Shown here in pieces: positions 35,537 through 45,225 of a stretch of 64,000 nucleotides of DNA (position 1 is the first letter of the stretch; the number at the start of each line of letters is the position of its first letter). The DNA comes from Bin80 sp965261255 (GTDB lineage Bacteria > Bacteroidota > Rhodothermia > Rhodothermales > Bin80). Made by a program: the position numbers and the translations under genes. The stretch lies in NCBI GenBank assembly GCA_965261255.1, contig CBDHCQ010000004.1, positions 930,001-994,000 on the forward strand. Direction: 5' to 3'. The notes beneath the pieces are model-generated. The model did not search any database and had not been told where the DNA came from. It worked only from the letters and a program-made list of their open reading frames with translations.

Positions 35537-36883
35537 TTAACGCCTGTGGTTTCTTTTACGAAGGATTTTGCGTGCTGCGAGCAGTCCGGCAATGCCTGCC
35601 TCCCCAAGTTCCCGGTTCGCAAAATGACCGGACCAATACACCCCAGGCTGCAGGCAGTCGGGGGCGGGGAATAGCAACTGGTCGAGATCCCGTTCAAAAT
35701 GCAGGAGGTGCCCGCCAGGTACCCCAAACTCACTTGCTATGTCCGGTGGAGACCAGAGTTGCCGGGCAGAAATACTACTGTTCAGGTCGGGGATTTGCTC
35801 CAGAATATGTGCCACCAGCGACTCCCGATTGCTCTGCGTCCATCCGCCATTGACAATAAAAGGGGTTTGCAGTGCGTAGATGACCACAGTGTTTTGCCCT
35901 TCAGGCGCAACAATCTCGAGGGACTGCACGGGAGGAATGCGTCCATACTTGACATGATCGAAGGCCTTTTCCTGTGTGATCAAGTCGGGGGAGATACGCA
36001 TCCTGCCTGAACCAAGCCAGTCAGGCAATACGTCCACCGCGATCGCCAGTACAGCACAGGTTCCCCGAGATCGTACAGGTGGCCAATTGTGGGTCAAGAC
36101 AGGGCTCAACAGGCGATGCTTCAGCATGCCGGGTGAACAGGTGGCCAAGACGAACCTAGCGTAAATGGGTTCGCCTCCCGTGATCATAACATGCAGGCCG
36201 TTCGTGTCATAAAAGATCTGTCCAACCTCCGCTTTCGTTCGAATTGTTGCACCGTAACCAATTGCAACCTTCTCCAGTTCCTGAACCAGCGGTGCATGAC
36301 CGTCTGTAGTCAACTCCGGTTCGTGAAGCATTAACTGAAGAGCACCAAAAGGCGATTTGGGGGCGCCAAACGTACGGGTGGATGGAGGGACGGCCAGGGC
36401 GTTGCACTGGTTTTCATCAAGATTAAGTTCGTCAAACAGATCAGAGCTGCTGAGCGGCATCCATCGTGCCAGCTTTTTTGCCTGTTTTTTGAGGGCGGGG
36501 GTTAGCCACGCGCTTTTTTGTCGCAGTGAAGATTGCTCCAAGGGCACACCGACTATAGTCTTCAGCACGCTGCCAGCATGTATCAGATCTGGCACCGACT
36601 TGATCCGGTAGCTTTCATTTTCCCAGAAACCATAAGTCGGAACTGACGGCTGTTCAGGCAGCGCAATCCCCAGAGCTTTGCTGAGGGCATTACCAATTCT
36701 TCCTGGGTAAGGACGGAAGCCGGGAATATGGTTTTCGGGCGTGAATGCCTGATATGATGATAGGCCTCCGGCACGATCCCGTTTCTCTAGCACGAGCGTA
36801 TCCATTCCAGCTTTGGCAAGAACGGCGGCAGCGGCCAGACCGTTGGTTCCAGCTCCGATTACGATAACATCTGGGCTATGCAT
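35537..36883 (-). CDS. FAD-dependent oxidoreductase (phytoene desaturase/PYROXD2-like), short paralogue
   Basis: 448 residues from ATG 36883, which overlaps the TGA of the gene before it (TGATG). N-terminal dinucleotide motif 'VIVIGAGTNGLAAAAVLAKAG' with GxGxxG and 'VLEKRDRAGGLSSYQ'; C-terminal 'PGVYWSGHFANRELGEAGIAGL' binds FAD. It is about 80 residues shorter than its upstream neighbour and clearly related to it. Both are probably amine or alkene oxidising flavoproteins; substrate unknown. Confidence 0.8.
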   Translation of the reverse strand: MHSPDVIVIGAGTNGLAAAAVLAKAGMDTLVLEKRDRAGGLSSYQAFTPENHIPGFRPYPGRIGNALSKALGIALPEQPSVPTYGFWENESYRIKSVPDLIHAGSVLKTIVGVPLEQSSLRQKSAWLTPALKKQAKKLARWMPLSSSDLFDELNLDENQCNALAVPPSTRTFGAPKSPFGALQLMLHEPELTTDGHAPLVQELEKVAIGYGATIRTKAEVGQIFYDTNGLHVMITGGEPIYARFVLATCSPGMLKHRLLSPVLTHNWPPVRSRGTCAVLAIAVDVLPDWLGSGRMRISPDLITQEKAFDHVKYGRIPPVQSLEIVAPEGQNTVVIYALQTPFIVNGGWTQSNRESLVAHILEQIPDLNSSISARQLWSPPDIASEFGVPGGHLLHFERDLDQLLFPAPDCLQPGVYWSGHFANRELGEAGIAGLLAARKILRKRNHRR

Positions 36884-38463
36884 CAGAATTTCTTGCGCAG
36901 GAGTGTTTTTGCTGCGAGCTCGCCACTGGCGCCCATAACCCCGCCGCCAGGATGTGTCCCCGATCCACACATCCAGAGATTTCGTATTGGTGTTTGGTAT
37001 CTTGCCATCCCCCAGGCGGGTCTCTGAAAAAGCAATTGGTTCAGGCTGAGTTCTCCGTGAAAGATGTTGCCTTCTGTAAGGCCAAATTTGCGTTCCAGAT
37101 CCAGTGGCGTCAGTATCTGCATATGCTCTATGTGATTCCGTAGTCCGGGAGCAAATTCCTCAATCGTGTCCAGGACGGCCTTTCCAAATGCATCTCGTTG
37201 AGATTCCCAGGCTTCGGGACCTTCTGTAAGTTCATAGGGTGCATACTGGACAAAGCATGACATTACATGTTTTCCCGGCGGTGCAACAGTGGGATCTGTC
37301 AGTGACGGGATTACGACGTTAATAAAGGGCCGTGACGAAAAGGAGCCGTGCTTGGCCTCGTCGAACGCACGTTCCAGATAGTCTACGTTGGGGGCGATTG
37401 CGATATCGCCGCACAAGTGATCCCCGATGCCCGGCCGGCAGGTGAAGTCGGGGAGACCATCAAGTGCCAGGTTGACCTTGCCACTGCTTCCCCGGTACTT
37501 AAAACGGGCCAGCGAGGCGACCACGCTTTCTGGTAGATTGGGCTCGCCTACGAGCCCCATCAAAGTTCGTCGTGGATCCAGGTTGGATACGATTCTGCGT
37601 GCATTGATGATATCGCCGTTGGTAAGAACAACTCCAGTTGCACGGTTATTCGACACCAGTACCTTGTCGACCTCGCAATTGGTACGGATGACGGCGCCAT
37701 TCGCTTCGGCGGCTCTGGCACAGGCGGTACTGACGCTACCTGTTCCTCCACGGGCAAATCCCCAGGATCTGAATGCACCATCAATCTCGCCCATGTAATG
37801 GTGCAGCAGAACATATGCGGTCCCGGGTGACCGAACCCCTTGAAAAGTGCCGATGATCCCGCTTGCAGCAAGTGGTGCCTTGAATATTTCTGATTCAAAC
37901 CATGTATCCAGGAAGTCCACAGCACTCAAGGTGAGCAGCCTAATGAATTGCTGCAATTCGTGTTTTTCCACGCCCCGAATGGTACGAAAAAGGTCAATCA
38001 GCGTACGAAAATCCTGAGGGTCGAATCTGGTTGGGGCGGGTCGGTCAATAACTTGGGCAGCAATTCGTCCCAACCGTGTCATGGTTTGCTTGAACTTGGG
38101 GTAGTTCTCCGCATCATGGTGGCTACATCGGCTGATCTCCATACGCGTAAGTTCGGGATCCCCCCAGCGTGCGATCCCATAATCGTCATGCAAAGGCTGG
38201 AAGGCACAATCCATGGGAATCACATGGTAACCGTATTTGGTTAGGTCTAATTCCTGAATGATCCGTGGTCGGAACAGACTGACAACGTAAGAGGCCACTG
38301 AGAAGGTAAACCCGGGCAAGATCTCTTCAGATACCGCCGCGCCGCCCAGTACATCGCGTCTTTCAAGCACCAGCACCTTACGTCCCGCACGCGCGAGATA
38401 GGCAGCGCAGACCAGACCATTGTGTCCGCCCCCTATCACAATCTCATCCCATCGCGTGTTCAT
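36883..38463 (-). CDS. FAD-dependent oxidoreductase, PYROXD2-like
   Basis: 526 residues, the family length. N-terminal 'IVIGGGHNGLVCAAYLARAG' (GxGxxG), 'VLERRDVLGGAAVSEE', and the C-terminal signature 'NIFHGELSLNQLLFQRP' and 'MCGSGTHPGGGVMGASG' are distinctive for the PYROXD2/phytoene-dehydrogenase-like group. It overlaps the upstream aminomethyltransferase-like gene by four bases (ATGA) and the downstream flavoprotein by one. The trio (GcvT-like plus two flavoproteins) suggests oxidation of an N-methyl or S-methyl substrate with transfer of the one-carbon unit to folate; inferred. Confidence 0.85.
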   Translation of the reverse strand: MNTRWDEIVIGGGHNGLVCAAYLARAGRKVLVLERRDVLGGAAVSEEILPGFTFSVASYVVSLFRPRIIQELDLTKYGYHVIPMDCAFQPLHDDYGIARWGDPELTRMEISRCSHHDAENYPKFKQTMTRLGRIAAQVIDRPAPTRFDPQDFRTLIDLFRTIRGVEKHELQQFIRLLTLSAVDFLDTWFESEIFKAPLAASGIIGTFQGVRSPGTAYVLLHHYMGEIDGAFRSWGFARGGTGSVSTACARAAEANGAVIRTNCEVDKVLVSNNRATGVVLTNGDIINARRIVSNLDPRRTLMGLVGEPNLPESVVASLARFKYRGSSGKVNLALDGLPDFTCRPGIGDHLCGDIAIAPNVDYLERAFDEAKHGSFSSRPFINVVIPSLTDPTVAPPGKHVMSCFVQYAPYELTEGPEAWESQRDAFGKAVLDTIEEFAPGLRNHIEHMQILTPLDLERKFGLTEGNIFHGELSLNQLLFQRPAWGMARYQTPIRNLWMCGSGTHPGGGVMGASGELAAKTLLRKKF

Positions 38464-39650
38464 TCCACGGGTGCCCGTTTATGCGGAGGATCATAGAAGC
38501 GCGGTGAAACGATACGAGCATTCACACTGTGACGAGAATGCTCTACGGCAAGCTCAATCTGTACAGTTTCTGAAGGAAAGGATCGCTCAATCGTGGCCAG
38601 TGCTATATATTTTTTGAGTACTGGTGACCATGTTCCACTGGTTGCGTATCCGACCTGATGTTGACGCGCATGATCACGATAGAGTGGGGCAGATGTGGAC
38701 CACGCCTCTGTAGGCAATAGCGGGGGGAGCCCCTTGGATTCATAAAGGCTTCTTGTCTGCTCCCAGTCAATTTCAAGCCCAACCATATTCCACGCCGGTT
38801 GCTGTAATTTCTGCAGAGCAGACTGACCAACGAAGGGATCACGATCCAAATTAATCATCCAGCCAAGTCCCAATTCGTAGGGTATGGACTTCTGCTCCCG
38901 CGTGAGCACGCGAGAAGCGTTATGATAATCGACTCCCTTCTGCAAGAGTCCGGCCTCAATGCGACATACATCCAAGGCTTTCAGGCCTACAGCTCGCAGG
39001 GCAAACCCGGATCCGACCTCCATCAGCATATCCCAGAATTCGGGTGCACGATCGGCAGGAGGCCACATTTCGTAGCCGAGGTCTCCGGTGTAGCCGCTCC
39101 GTGATACCCAGAAATCGATGCCGTTTACGGACGTGGATGTGGCGCCAAAGTACTTTAGTTCACGGATTGATTCTGCACCTGCATGGATCAGTATCTTGGC
39201 GGACGCTGGCCCTTGCATCGCCAGGCCGGCCAGGTTTCTCGATTCGTCTACGATCGTAACATTCATGCCGTTGGCATGTCGGTCTAACCAGGCAGCGGTA
39301 GGGTCTTCGCTGGTAAAGAAGTAGGTATCTGGTTCTTGCCTTAAAACTGTTCCATCACCAAGTACAAAGCCTTCTGCATCGCACCAGGCTACATAGGCGA
39401 CCCGCCCAACGTTTAGCCGGGAGAGGTCGCGTACGAAAATGCGATTCAGTAATGCCAGACTATCGGGTCCCGTTATACGGAGTTTGAAGAGTGGGGAAAT
39501 ATCAATCAGCCCAGCAGCATTACGGATCGCATAATATTCATTTTCGTGTTGAAGCTGATATGATCGAGGTACATAATACCCAGCCCAGCGTGTCCAGTCC
39601 ATGCTTTTGCACAGCGATAAATGCCTCGGGAAAAACGGGGTAGGTGACAT
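38460..39650 (-). CDS. GcvT-family aminomethyltransferase/demethylase
   Basis: 396 residues. N-terminal 'WTRWAGYYVPRSYQLQHENEYYAIRNAAGLIDIS' and 'FVRDLSRLNVGRVAYVAWCDAEGFVLGDG' match the folate-binding GcvT domain, 'LAGLAMQGPASAKIL' and 'WVSRSGYTGDLGYEMW' with the GYTGE-like turn (here GYTGD), then the C-terminal GcvT_C beta barrel. It is more like DMSP demethylase/dimethylglycine-type proteins than GcvT of the glycine cleavage system, and no gcvH/gcvP is nearby. First of six packed genes on this strand. Confidence 0.85.
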   Translation of the reverse strand: MSPTPFFPRHLSLCKSMDWTRWAGYYVPRSYQLQHENEYYAIRNAAGLIDISPLFKLRITGPDSLALLNRIFVRDLSRLNVGRVAYVAWCDAEGFVLGDGTVLRQEPDTYFFTSEDPTAAWLDRHANGMNVTIVDESRNLAGLAMQGPASAKILIHAGAESIRELKYFGATSTSVNGIDFWVSRSGYTGDLGYEMWPPADRAPEFWDMLMEVGSGFALRAVGLKALDVCRIEAGLLQKGVDYHNASRVLTREQKSIPYELGLGWMINLDRDPFVGQSALQKLQQPAWNMVGLEIDWEQTRSLYESKGLPPLLPTEAWSTSAPLYRDHARQHQVGYATSGTWSPVLKKYIALATIERSFPSETVQIELAVEHSRHSVNARIVSPRFYDPPHKRAPVE

Positions 39651-40326
39651 TGTATTTGTGGTATAAACTATACCCTCTACGCCTAGATATATGTACCGTC
39701 TGCGATCATGTCCTGACGTAATATTGCGGTTGTAGTATAAGCTATGTTGTCTACTACTACCATCAATATTTGTCTTTCTTTAACGATCCGAAACTGCATA
39801 ATATTAAAGATTACAGTTAGCTCGGAGAAATAGCGTTTCGGAGAAATTGGTACGCGTGATCCTCGGTAGCTGCTCAGCAGCAGTCCAGTACGTTGCAATA
39901 TGAGAAGGGACTCCAGCGCACGCCCCCAGATGAAGAATGGTACGCCCTGGGCAACTCCTTCGTGATGGTTTGCAGACTCGTCGGGGGCCAGTTCACTCAT
40001 TGCTTCCGCAATACGGTTTTCAGCACCTTCCGAGGATGCCCGCGGATCCGGGTAGGGCGTAGTGCATCCGAAACGAATCCCTTCAAGCGGGTGGCGTCAG
40101 TATTGTACCGATTGATGGGAGAGCTTACCAGACTCACCGCCATCCAGTCACGTCTTGTACGCGAAGAACTAGGTCTTTGATGTTTTCTTGCTGTTAGACA
40201 TAAGGGAATGGGTAGGTGGATTCCCCGAACAGCAACCTTGCTCATGCAGGTAACAATTAATTGACAGGGGCTGGATTGCTGTTGATTATCGACGAAAGTG
40301 CAACACGGTGGGGCAAGCCCCTGAGG
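39651..40326. other. 676-base region without a supported gene
   Basis: Several short frames overlap here. A minus-strand stretch at 39683-40000 reads 'MSELAPDESANHHEGVAQGVPFF...' with mixed polar/hydrophobic composition and may be a decayed or small unknown gene (105 codons), but no domain or clear ribosome-binding site supports it. A plus-strand 95-codon frame at 39893-40180 overlaps it. Neither is called. Confidence 0.4.
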
Positions 40327-41490
40327 CTAATCTTCCAAGAGCTCAATATTGGTACCGCGCACAACACCGACCAACGGAGTGTATTCAGCATCACCATTCG
40401 CGTCAAAGGAAAATGGACCGTAGATGGTATCGATATTGCGCATCCGTGCGAGCCGTTCCCTAACCGCATCATTGGAAATATTGTCGGGACTGACTTCCGT
40501 GATCGCTCTCAGGAGAAGGTCTGCTGCAGCATACGCCCGCGCACTAAAGTCACTGGGAATACCATTATATCGTCTCTGATGTTCTTTTACATATGCTTGG
40601 CTTGTCGGGTGAACGCTACCCGAGATCCATACTTGAAGTGCGAGAATTCCCTCTGGTGAAGAAGGTGCTGATTCGTGAGCCGAGCGGATATCAGAAGTGC
40701 TCAGCAGCGTAATCACAAATGGCAAATCCTTTACCCCCAACTCATGGGCTTTCAGGATGAAATTGAGACGGTCAGCAGGAAGTCCGAAAAAGAAAAGAGC
40801 ATCCAAATTTGGAGTCGCATTTGTAAGCGCATTAATCTGAGGGGTCAGATCGGGTAGGGGGTCACTACCCGGTCGGTTAAAAGATTGCTTCATTCCCACA
40901 GATACTCCACTAAGTTGATTGATTTCTTCAATGAATTTGTCCTCTGCATTTTGAGAAAAGTGATCGCCCGCATTAGTCAGCACACCAACGTTCTTGAAGT
41001 CCAGATGCTTCTGGGTTGCACTCACCCCGGCCGGCATCAGAACATCAACGGTAAGCGAGGATCGAAAGAGCCAGTCAGATTTGGCAGCTAGTCCCTGTGC
41101 AGCAGAAGCGGGGGCAATGGTGACGACTCTGGCTTCATCAATGAGAGAAATGATTTGATTTGTGTTCGAAGAAGTATAGGGCCCCACGATAAATACAACT
41201 CCATTTGAAATTAGGTTGCGGAATGCCTCCTCAGTGCCTTCAGTGGTACTCTTGGTATCTTCAACAGAGAGTCGAAAGGGTGGGGCACCTTCAGCGAGAT
41301 CGTCATTCGCAAGAGCTACAGCCATTTCCACTGCGACACGCAGATCCTGCCCAGCACGAGTTGAGGTTCCCGTCAGAGGAGCCGCGAGGCCGATGGTGAT
41401 TACTGAAGGTTGTTGATTATTGTTTGATGAGTCACATGCACTTAGGCTTAGTAAAAATACTAGAGATAGACTGATGAATAAGATTCTCAT
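40327..41490 (-). CDS. LivK/Peripla_BP_6-type ABC substrate-binding lipoprotein
   Basis: 387 residues from ATG 41490. Lipobox 'LVFLLSLSACDSS' (Cys ~19). The mature part begins 'VITIGLAAPLTGTSTRAGQDLRVAVEMAVALAND', the leucine/isoleucine/valine-binding family fold, with 'VVFIVGPYTSSNTNQIISLIDEA' and 'NVGVLTNAGDHFSQNA'. Such proteins bind amino acids or small amides for an ABC importer, or act as receptors. No permease or ATPase genes adjoin it, so partners must be elsewhere or it is an orphan sensor. Confidence 0.87.
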   Translation of the reverse strand: MRILFISLSLVFLLSLSACDSSNNNQQPSVITIGLAAPLTGTSTRAGQDLRVAVEMAVALANDDLAEGAPPFRLSVEDTKSTTEGTEEAFRNLISNGVVFIVGPYTSSNTNQIISLIDEARVVTIAPASAAQGLAAKSDWLFRSSLTVDVLMPAGVSATQKHLDFKNVGVLTNAGDHFSQNAEDKFIEEINQLSGVSVGMKQSFNRPGSDPLPDLTPQINALTNATPNLDALFFFGLPADRLNFILKAHELGVKDLPFVITLLSTSDIRSAHESAPSSPEGILALQVWISGSVHPTSQAYVKEHQRRYNGIPSDFSARAYAAADLLLRAITEVSPDNISNDAVRERLARMRNIDTIYGPFSFDANGDAEYTPLVGVVRGTNIELLED

Positions 41491-41893
41491 GGTCACAATG
41501 GACGGTCTCTAAGGTGAGCAACGTCTTAAAAACATGAAGGGGTGATGTTCCCGATATTCACCATCAATACAATACGTCGGCGACGTGGTGTCAACTCAAA
41601 GAAGCAGTATTGACGGAAGGGGAAAACATTTCTGCACCTGGTCAGAAATCCTCGGCTGTGCCGCAATCCTTTAACTTCATCAATCACTCCAAAATTGAAC
41701 TCAGTTAAGCATCACTTATAAGATGCAGGGGCTTGTGAAGCTGATGAATGAACAAGAAGCCATGGACATCACGGCCAAGACTAGACCGTGGGATTCAAGC
41801 GGCAGTGCACTCGCCTTGTCTACTGCATTCAGCTCCGCCCTGGCTGTCATTTATCTCCTCCCTCTGTCGAATGCGAGGCTGTTTCAGCCGATC
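41491..41893. other. Intergenic region, no gene seen
   Basis: 403 bases upstream of the LivK-like gene and downstream of the WD40 gene. Plus-strand frames of ~67 codons run into the WD40 gene and are not supported. Confidence 0.4.
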
Positions 41894-44077
41894 CTACCTC
41901 ATCAACTGCATCCGCCGTGTGATTGAGGTCATGCCTGCCTGGAGCCGGTAGAAGTAGGTTCCGCTGGCTAGACCGGCAGCGGGAAAGCGGACTTCATGGC
42001 GGCCTGCGGTTTGAGGCTCGTCTACCAGCGCAGCCACATGACGCCCCAAGGCATCAAAGACGTGCAAGCGTACATGCGCCGGTTCGGGTAGCTCAAAGCG
42101 GATGGTCGTCGCCGGATTGAACGGGTTCGGGTAGTTCTGATCAAGTATGACGGTGGACGGTAGTTCGGCCGCTTCCACGATACTAACCGGCGAGGCCACC
42201 CGCCACAGCCGGACGGTCTTGTCGCCCGCCCCAGAGGCTAGGCGCGTCCCGTCCGGCGAAAACGCCACGGAGTGTACGGCATTCGTATGGCCCTCGAACC
42301 GGCGAATCTCATTGCCAGTGACCACATCCCACTGCCGGACGGTATTGTCGAATGATCCAGAGGTCAGGCGTGTCCCGTCCGGTGAAAACGCAACGGAGCG
42401 TACCCAACCCGTATGGCCGTTGAACCGGCGAATCTCATTGCCGGTGGCCACATCCCACAGCCGGGCGGTGTCGTCCAATGATCCAGAGGCTAGGCGCGTC
42501 CCATCTGGCGAAAACGCCACGGAGGTTGTCCAATTCGTAGAGTCCTTTAATTGACGCATCTCATCGCCGGTCGTCATATCCCACAGCCGGACTGTGTTGT
42601 CGATCGATCCGGAAGCCAAGCGCGTCCCATCCGGCGAAAACGCCACGGAGTACACCGAAAGCGTATGGCCCTCGAATCGGCGGATCTCATCGCCGGTGGC
42701 TACATCCCAGAGCCGGACGGTCCTGTCGTCCGACCCAGAGGCCAGACGCGTTCCATCCGGCGAAAACGCCACGGAGTGTACGGCATTCGTATGGCCCTCG
42801 AACCGGCGAATCTCATTGCCAGTGACCACATCCCACAGCCGGACGGTATTGTCGAATGATCCAGAGGCCAGGCGTGTCCCGTCCGGTGAAAACGCAACGG
42901 AGCGTACCCAACCCGTATGGCCGTTGAACCGGCGAATTTCATCGCCGGTGACCACGTCCCACAGCCGGACGGTTTCGTCTAGTGATCCAGAGGCTAGGTG
43001 CGCCCCGTCAGGCGAAAACGCCACAGAGCTTACGATACTCGAGTGGCCCTTTCCCCCGAACCGGCGAATTTCATTACTGGTGGCCACATCCCATAGCCGG
43101 ACGCTATCGTCCGATACAAAGGCTATACGTGTCCCATCCGGCGAAAACGCCAAGGAGCGCACCCAATCCATATCGCTCTCGAACCGGCGAATTTCATCAC
43201 CGGTAGCCACATCCCACAGCCGGAGGGTTGCGTCCCTTGACCCGGAGGCTAGGCGTGTCCCATCTGGCGAAAACGCCACGGTATGTACAAAACTCGTATG
43301 GCCCTCAAATCGGCGAATCTCATCGCCGGTGGCAACATCCCACAGCAGGACGTTACGGTCCCATGATCCAGAGGCTAGGCGTGTCCCGTCCGGCGAAAAC
43401 GCCACGGAGAGTACGGCACTCATATGATCCTCAAAACGGCGAATTTCATCGCCAGTGACTACATCCCACAGCCGGGCGGATTCGTCTAATGACCCAGAGG
43501 CTAGGTGCGTCCCGTCCGGCGAAAACGCCACGGAGCTTACATGACTCATATGGCCCTCAAACCGGCGAATTTCATTGCCGGTGGCCACATCCCATAGCCG
43601 GACGGTTTCGTCTGTCGATCCAGAGGCCAAGCGTGTCCCGTCCGGCGAAAACGCCACGGATGTCACCTCATATTGATGGCCCTCGAACCGGCGAATTTCG
43701 TTGCCGGTGGCCACATCCCACAGCCGGACGGCACCTTCGCGCGCTCCAGTGGCTAGGCGCGTCCCGTCCGGTGAAAATGCCACGGAGTTTACCCAACTCG
43801 GATGGCCCTCGAGCCGGCGGATTTCATTGCCGGTAGCCACTTCCCACAACCGGACGGCACCGTCGCCCCGTCCAGAGGCCAGGCGCGTCCCATCCGGCGA
43901 AAACGCGACGGACGGTTGAAGAGATCCAGCGGGCGTGGTCCAAACCAACTGGCCAGCAACCGGGGCCGTGACAGCTAGCGTAAGGAGTACGACTGTTGCG
44001 CACAGCCTGCAGCGCGCTGGGGGCTCTGGCCAGGGTGAAGGCCCACGGCGCTCGAAAAAGCGGGTATCGGCTTTCAT
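41894..44077 (-). CDS. Secreted WD40 protein, 14 blades, with C-terminal sorting domain
   Basis: 727 residues. Signal peptide residues ~25-45 (VVLLTLAVTAPVAGQ). Residues ~47-635 hold 14 WD40 units of ~42 residues, each 'SVAFSPDGTRLASGS-D-TVRLWDVATG-EIRRFEGH', enough for two seven-blade propellers. The final ~80 residues are a type-A-like sorting domain ('LDQNYPNPFNPATTIRFEL', 'SGTYFYRLQAG'). Blades 9-10 and 13-14 are nearly identical at DNA level. WD40 proteins scaffold other proteins; export is inferred from both ends. GC content is higher than its flanks, and 1.15 kb of empty DNA precedes it. Confidence 0.88.
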   Translation of the reverse strand: MKADTRFFERRGPSPWPEPPARCRLCATVVLLTLAVTAPVAGQLVWTTPAGSLQPSVAFSPDGTRLASGRGDGAVRLWEVATGNEIRRLEGHPSWVNSVAFSPDGTRLATGAREGAVRLWDVATGNEIRRFEGHQYEVTSVAFSPDGTRLASGSTDETVRLWDVATGNEIRRFEGHMSHVSSVAFSPDGTHLASGSLDESARLWDVVTGDEIRRFEDHMSAVLSVAFSPDGTRLASGSWDRNVLLWDVATGDEIRRFEGHTSFVHTVAFSPDGTRLASGSRDATLRLWDVATGDEIRRFESDMDWVRSLAFSPDGTRIAFVSDDSVRLWDVATSNEIRRFGGKGHSSIVSSVAFSPDGAHLASGSLDETVRLWDVVTGDEIRRFNGHTGWVRSVAFSPDGTRLASGSFDNTVRLWDVVTGNEIRRFEGHTNAVHSVAFSPDGTRLASGSDDRTVRLWDVATGDEIRRFEGHTLSVYSVAFSPDGTRLASGSIDNTVRLWDMTTGDEMRQLKDSTNWTTSVAFSPDGTRLASGSLDDTARLWDVATGNEIRRFNGHTGWVRSVAFSPDGTRLTSGSFDNTVRQWDVVTGNEIRRFEGHTNAVHSVAFSPDGTRLASGAGDKTVRLWRVASPVSIVEAAELPSTVILDQNYPNPFNPATTIRFELPEPAHVRLHVFDALGRHVAALVDEPQTAGRHEVRFPAAGLASGTYFYRLQAGMTSITRRMQLMR
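42267..42434. repeat. 168-bp WD40 repeat unit pair, copy A
   Basis: Covers most of blades 13-14. By eye it differs from copy B at only about two positions, far less than other blade pairs. The offset between copies is exactly 504 bases, four blades. Confidence 0.8.
42771..42938. repeat. 168-bp WD40 repeat unit pair, copy B
   Basis: Covers most of blades 9-10; see copy A at 42267-42434. Near identity indicates a recent duplication or gene conversion. Confidence 0.8.
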
Positions 44078-45225
44078 CTGCTTGTTTGGCTTTTGACAGG
44101 ATGAAGAACGCTGTCACTTCAACGGTGAGCGGTCCGGTGATGGGCTTGTCATTTTGAGAGCTGACTGCCCTGTAAATTAAGTTGTTGCACGCGACTAAAG
44201 CGAGCCAATCGGTCTTGTAGAAAGCGAAACTCCGTGTATATGTTCCAGAGTAGCATCCGTGCGGCAATGCATCTGCTTTGTGGACCGCGCGCTACTTTGT
44301 CATTTAGCCCCTGCGAGCAATAGAGGTTTTGGTCCCAGTCTTTCACGTCCTGAAATGACCTCCGAGATTCTATCATCTTGTGAGATTCAGGATCGTCGAA
44401 GTTTCTGCTTCAAGAAAAAATATTATGCCCTCCACTCGATCACCACTTTTACCCTGCTTTCCGTTGTATGTGGAGAGTCAAAGAGTCAATCCATCTATCG
44501 TTACATCAGGATGCTGGTACGTGCCGGTGACAGGCCAGAACAGGTCGTCAATGAAGCATTTCTCCGGTTCCGAGTCGCAGACTCATAGGTACCCGTGATC
44601 TTGCAGCCATCCTCTTTGAGATCAAATGCATAACCGTCGCTGTCAATGCCATGCCACTACCCGCCTGGACCCTTGTTTTGTGTTGACATGATCTCACATG
44701 ACGTGAGTAGAACGAAGAATTCGAACGCGAATAGTAGAACAATTCGAAATGAGATTTTTTCATTGTGTGTCGTCCACTTTGTTTGGAGTGCCCCCTGGCA
44801 AGGCGTACTTCGCAGCCCCATTGTCGCACACGAACTGAGTGCGGTAGGTAGAGATCTCGTCACGCGAATCTTCGACACACGGGATGGTGATGGATAGGAT
44901 CGGCGCAGCCACGTCGCCAGTTGGCTGGTTCCTGATTCGCTTTCTCCACGATATTCTGCGCGGAGTCCCGTAGAGCTTGCGCTGATTCGTCAGTCGACAC
45001 CGCTTCGAAATCACCGCAAAAAAATGGAGACTGAGACCTCAACAATGAACTTTGACCCTCAAAAACAAACGACTGGGAGGAAAATAGCGGAAGCTCAGTT
45101 TCAGGGAGCTCTGCATGTTTATTCCAATGGTTAAACTTGTGGGAGATTGATTTGGGGTCCCAGACAAACTTGTTACCTTCGGAAGAAATCTTCTTACTTT
45201 TCTCTCAACCGTAGAAATACCCAAT
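44078..45225. other. 1.15-kb region without a supported gene
   Basis: Only short overlapping frames in both directions. On the minus strand, two adjacent frames around 44760-45045 ('ALRDSAQNIVEKANQEPANW' then 'FVCDNGAAKYALPGG') could be pieces of a frameshifted gene, but no family is recognised. The galK promoter is at its right edge. Confidence 0.5.
45151..45181 (+). promoter_or_regulatory. Bacteroidota-type promoter for galK
   Basis: TTTG (45151-45154), 19 bases, TACCTTCG (45174-45181), close to the TTTG-N19-TAnnTTTG consensus of Bacteroidota sigma factor; the galK ATG lies 44 bases downstream. Confidence 0.45.

Noticed and set aside
42147..43919. Long plus-strand frames with repeated proteins opposite the WD40 gene
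   Set aside because: They mirror the WD40 repeats on the minus strand; the minus-strand product has a signal peptide, family motifs and a sorting domain, so the plus frames are shadows.
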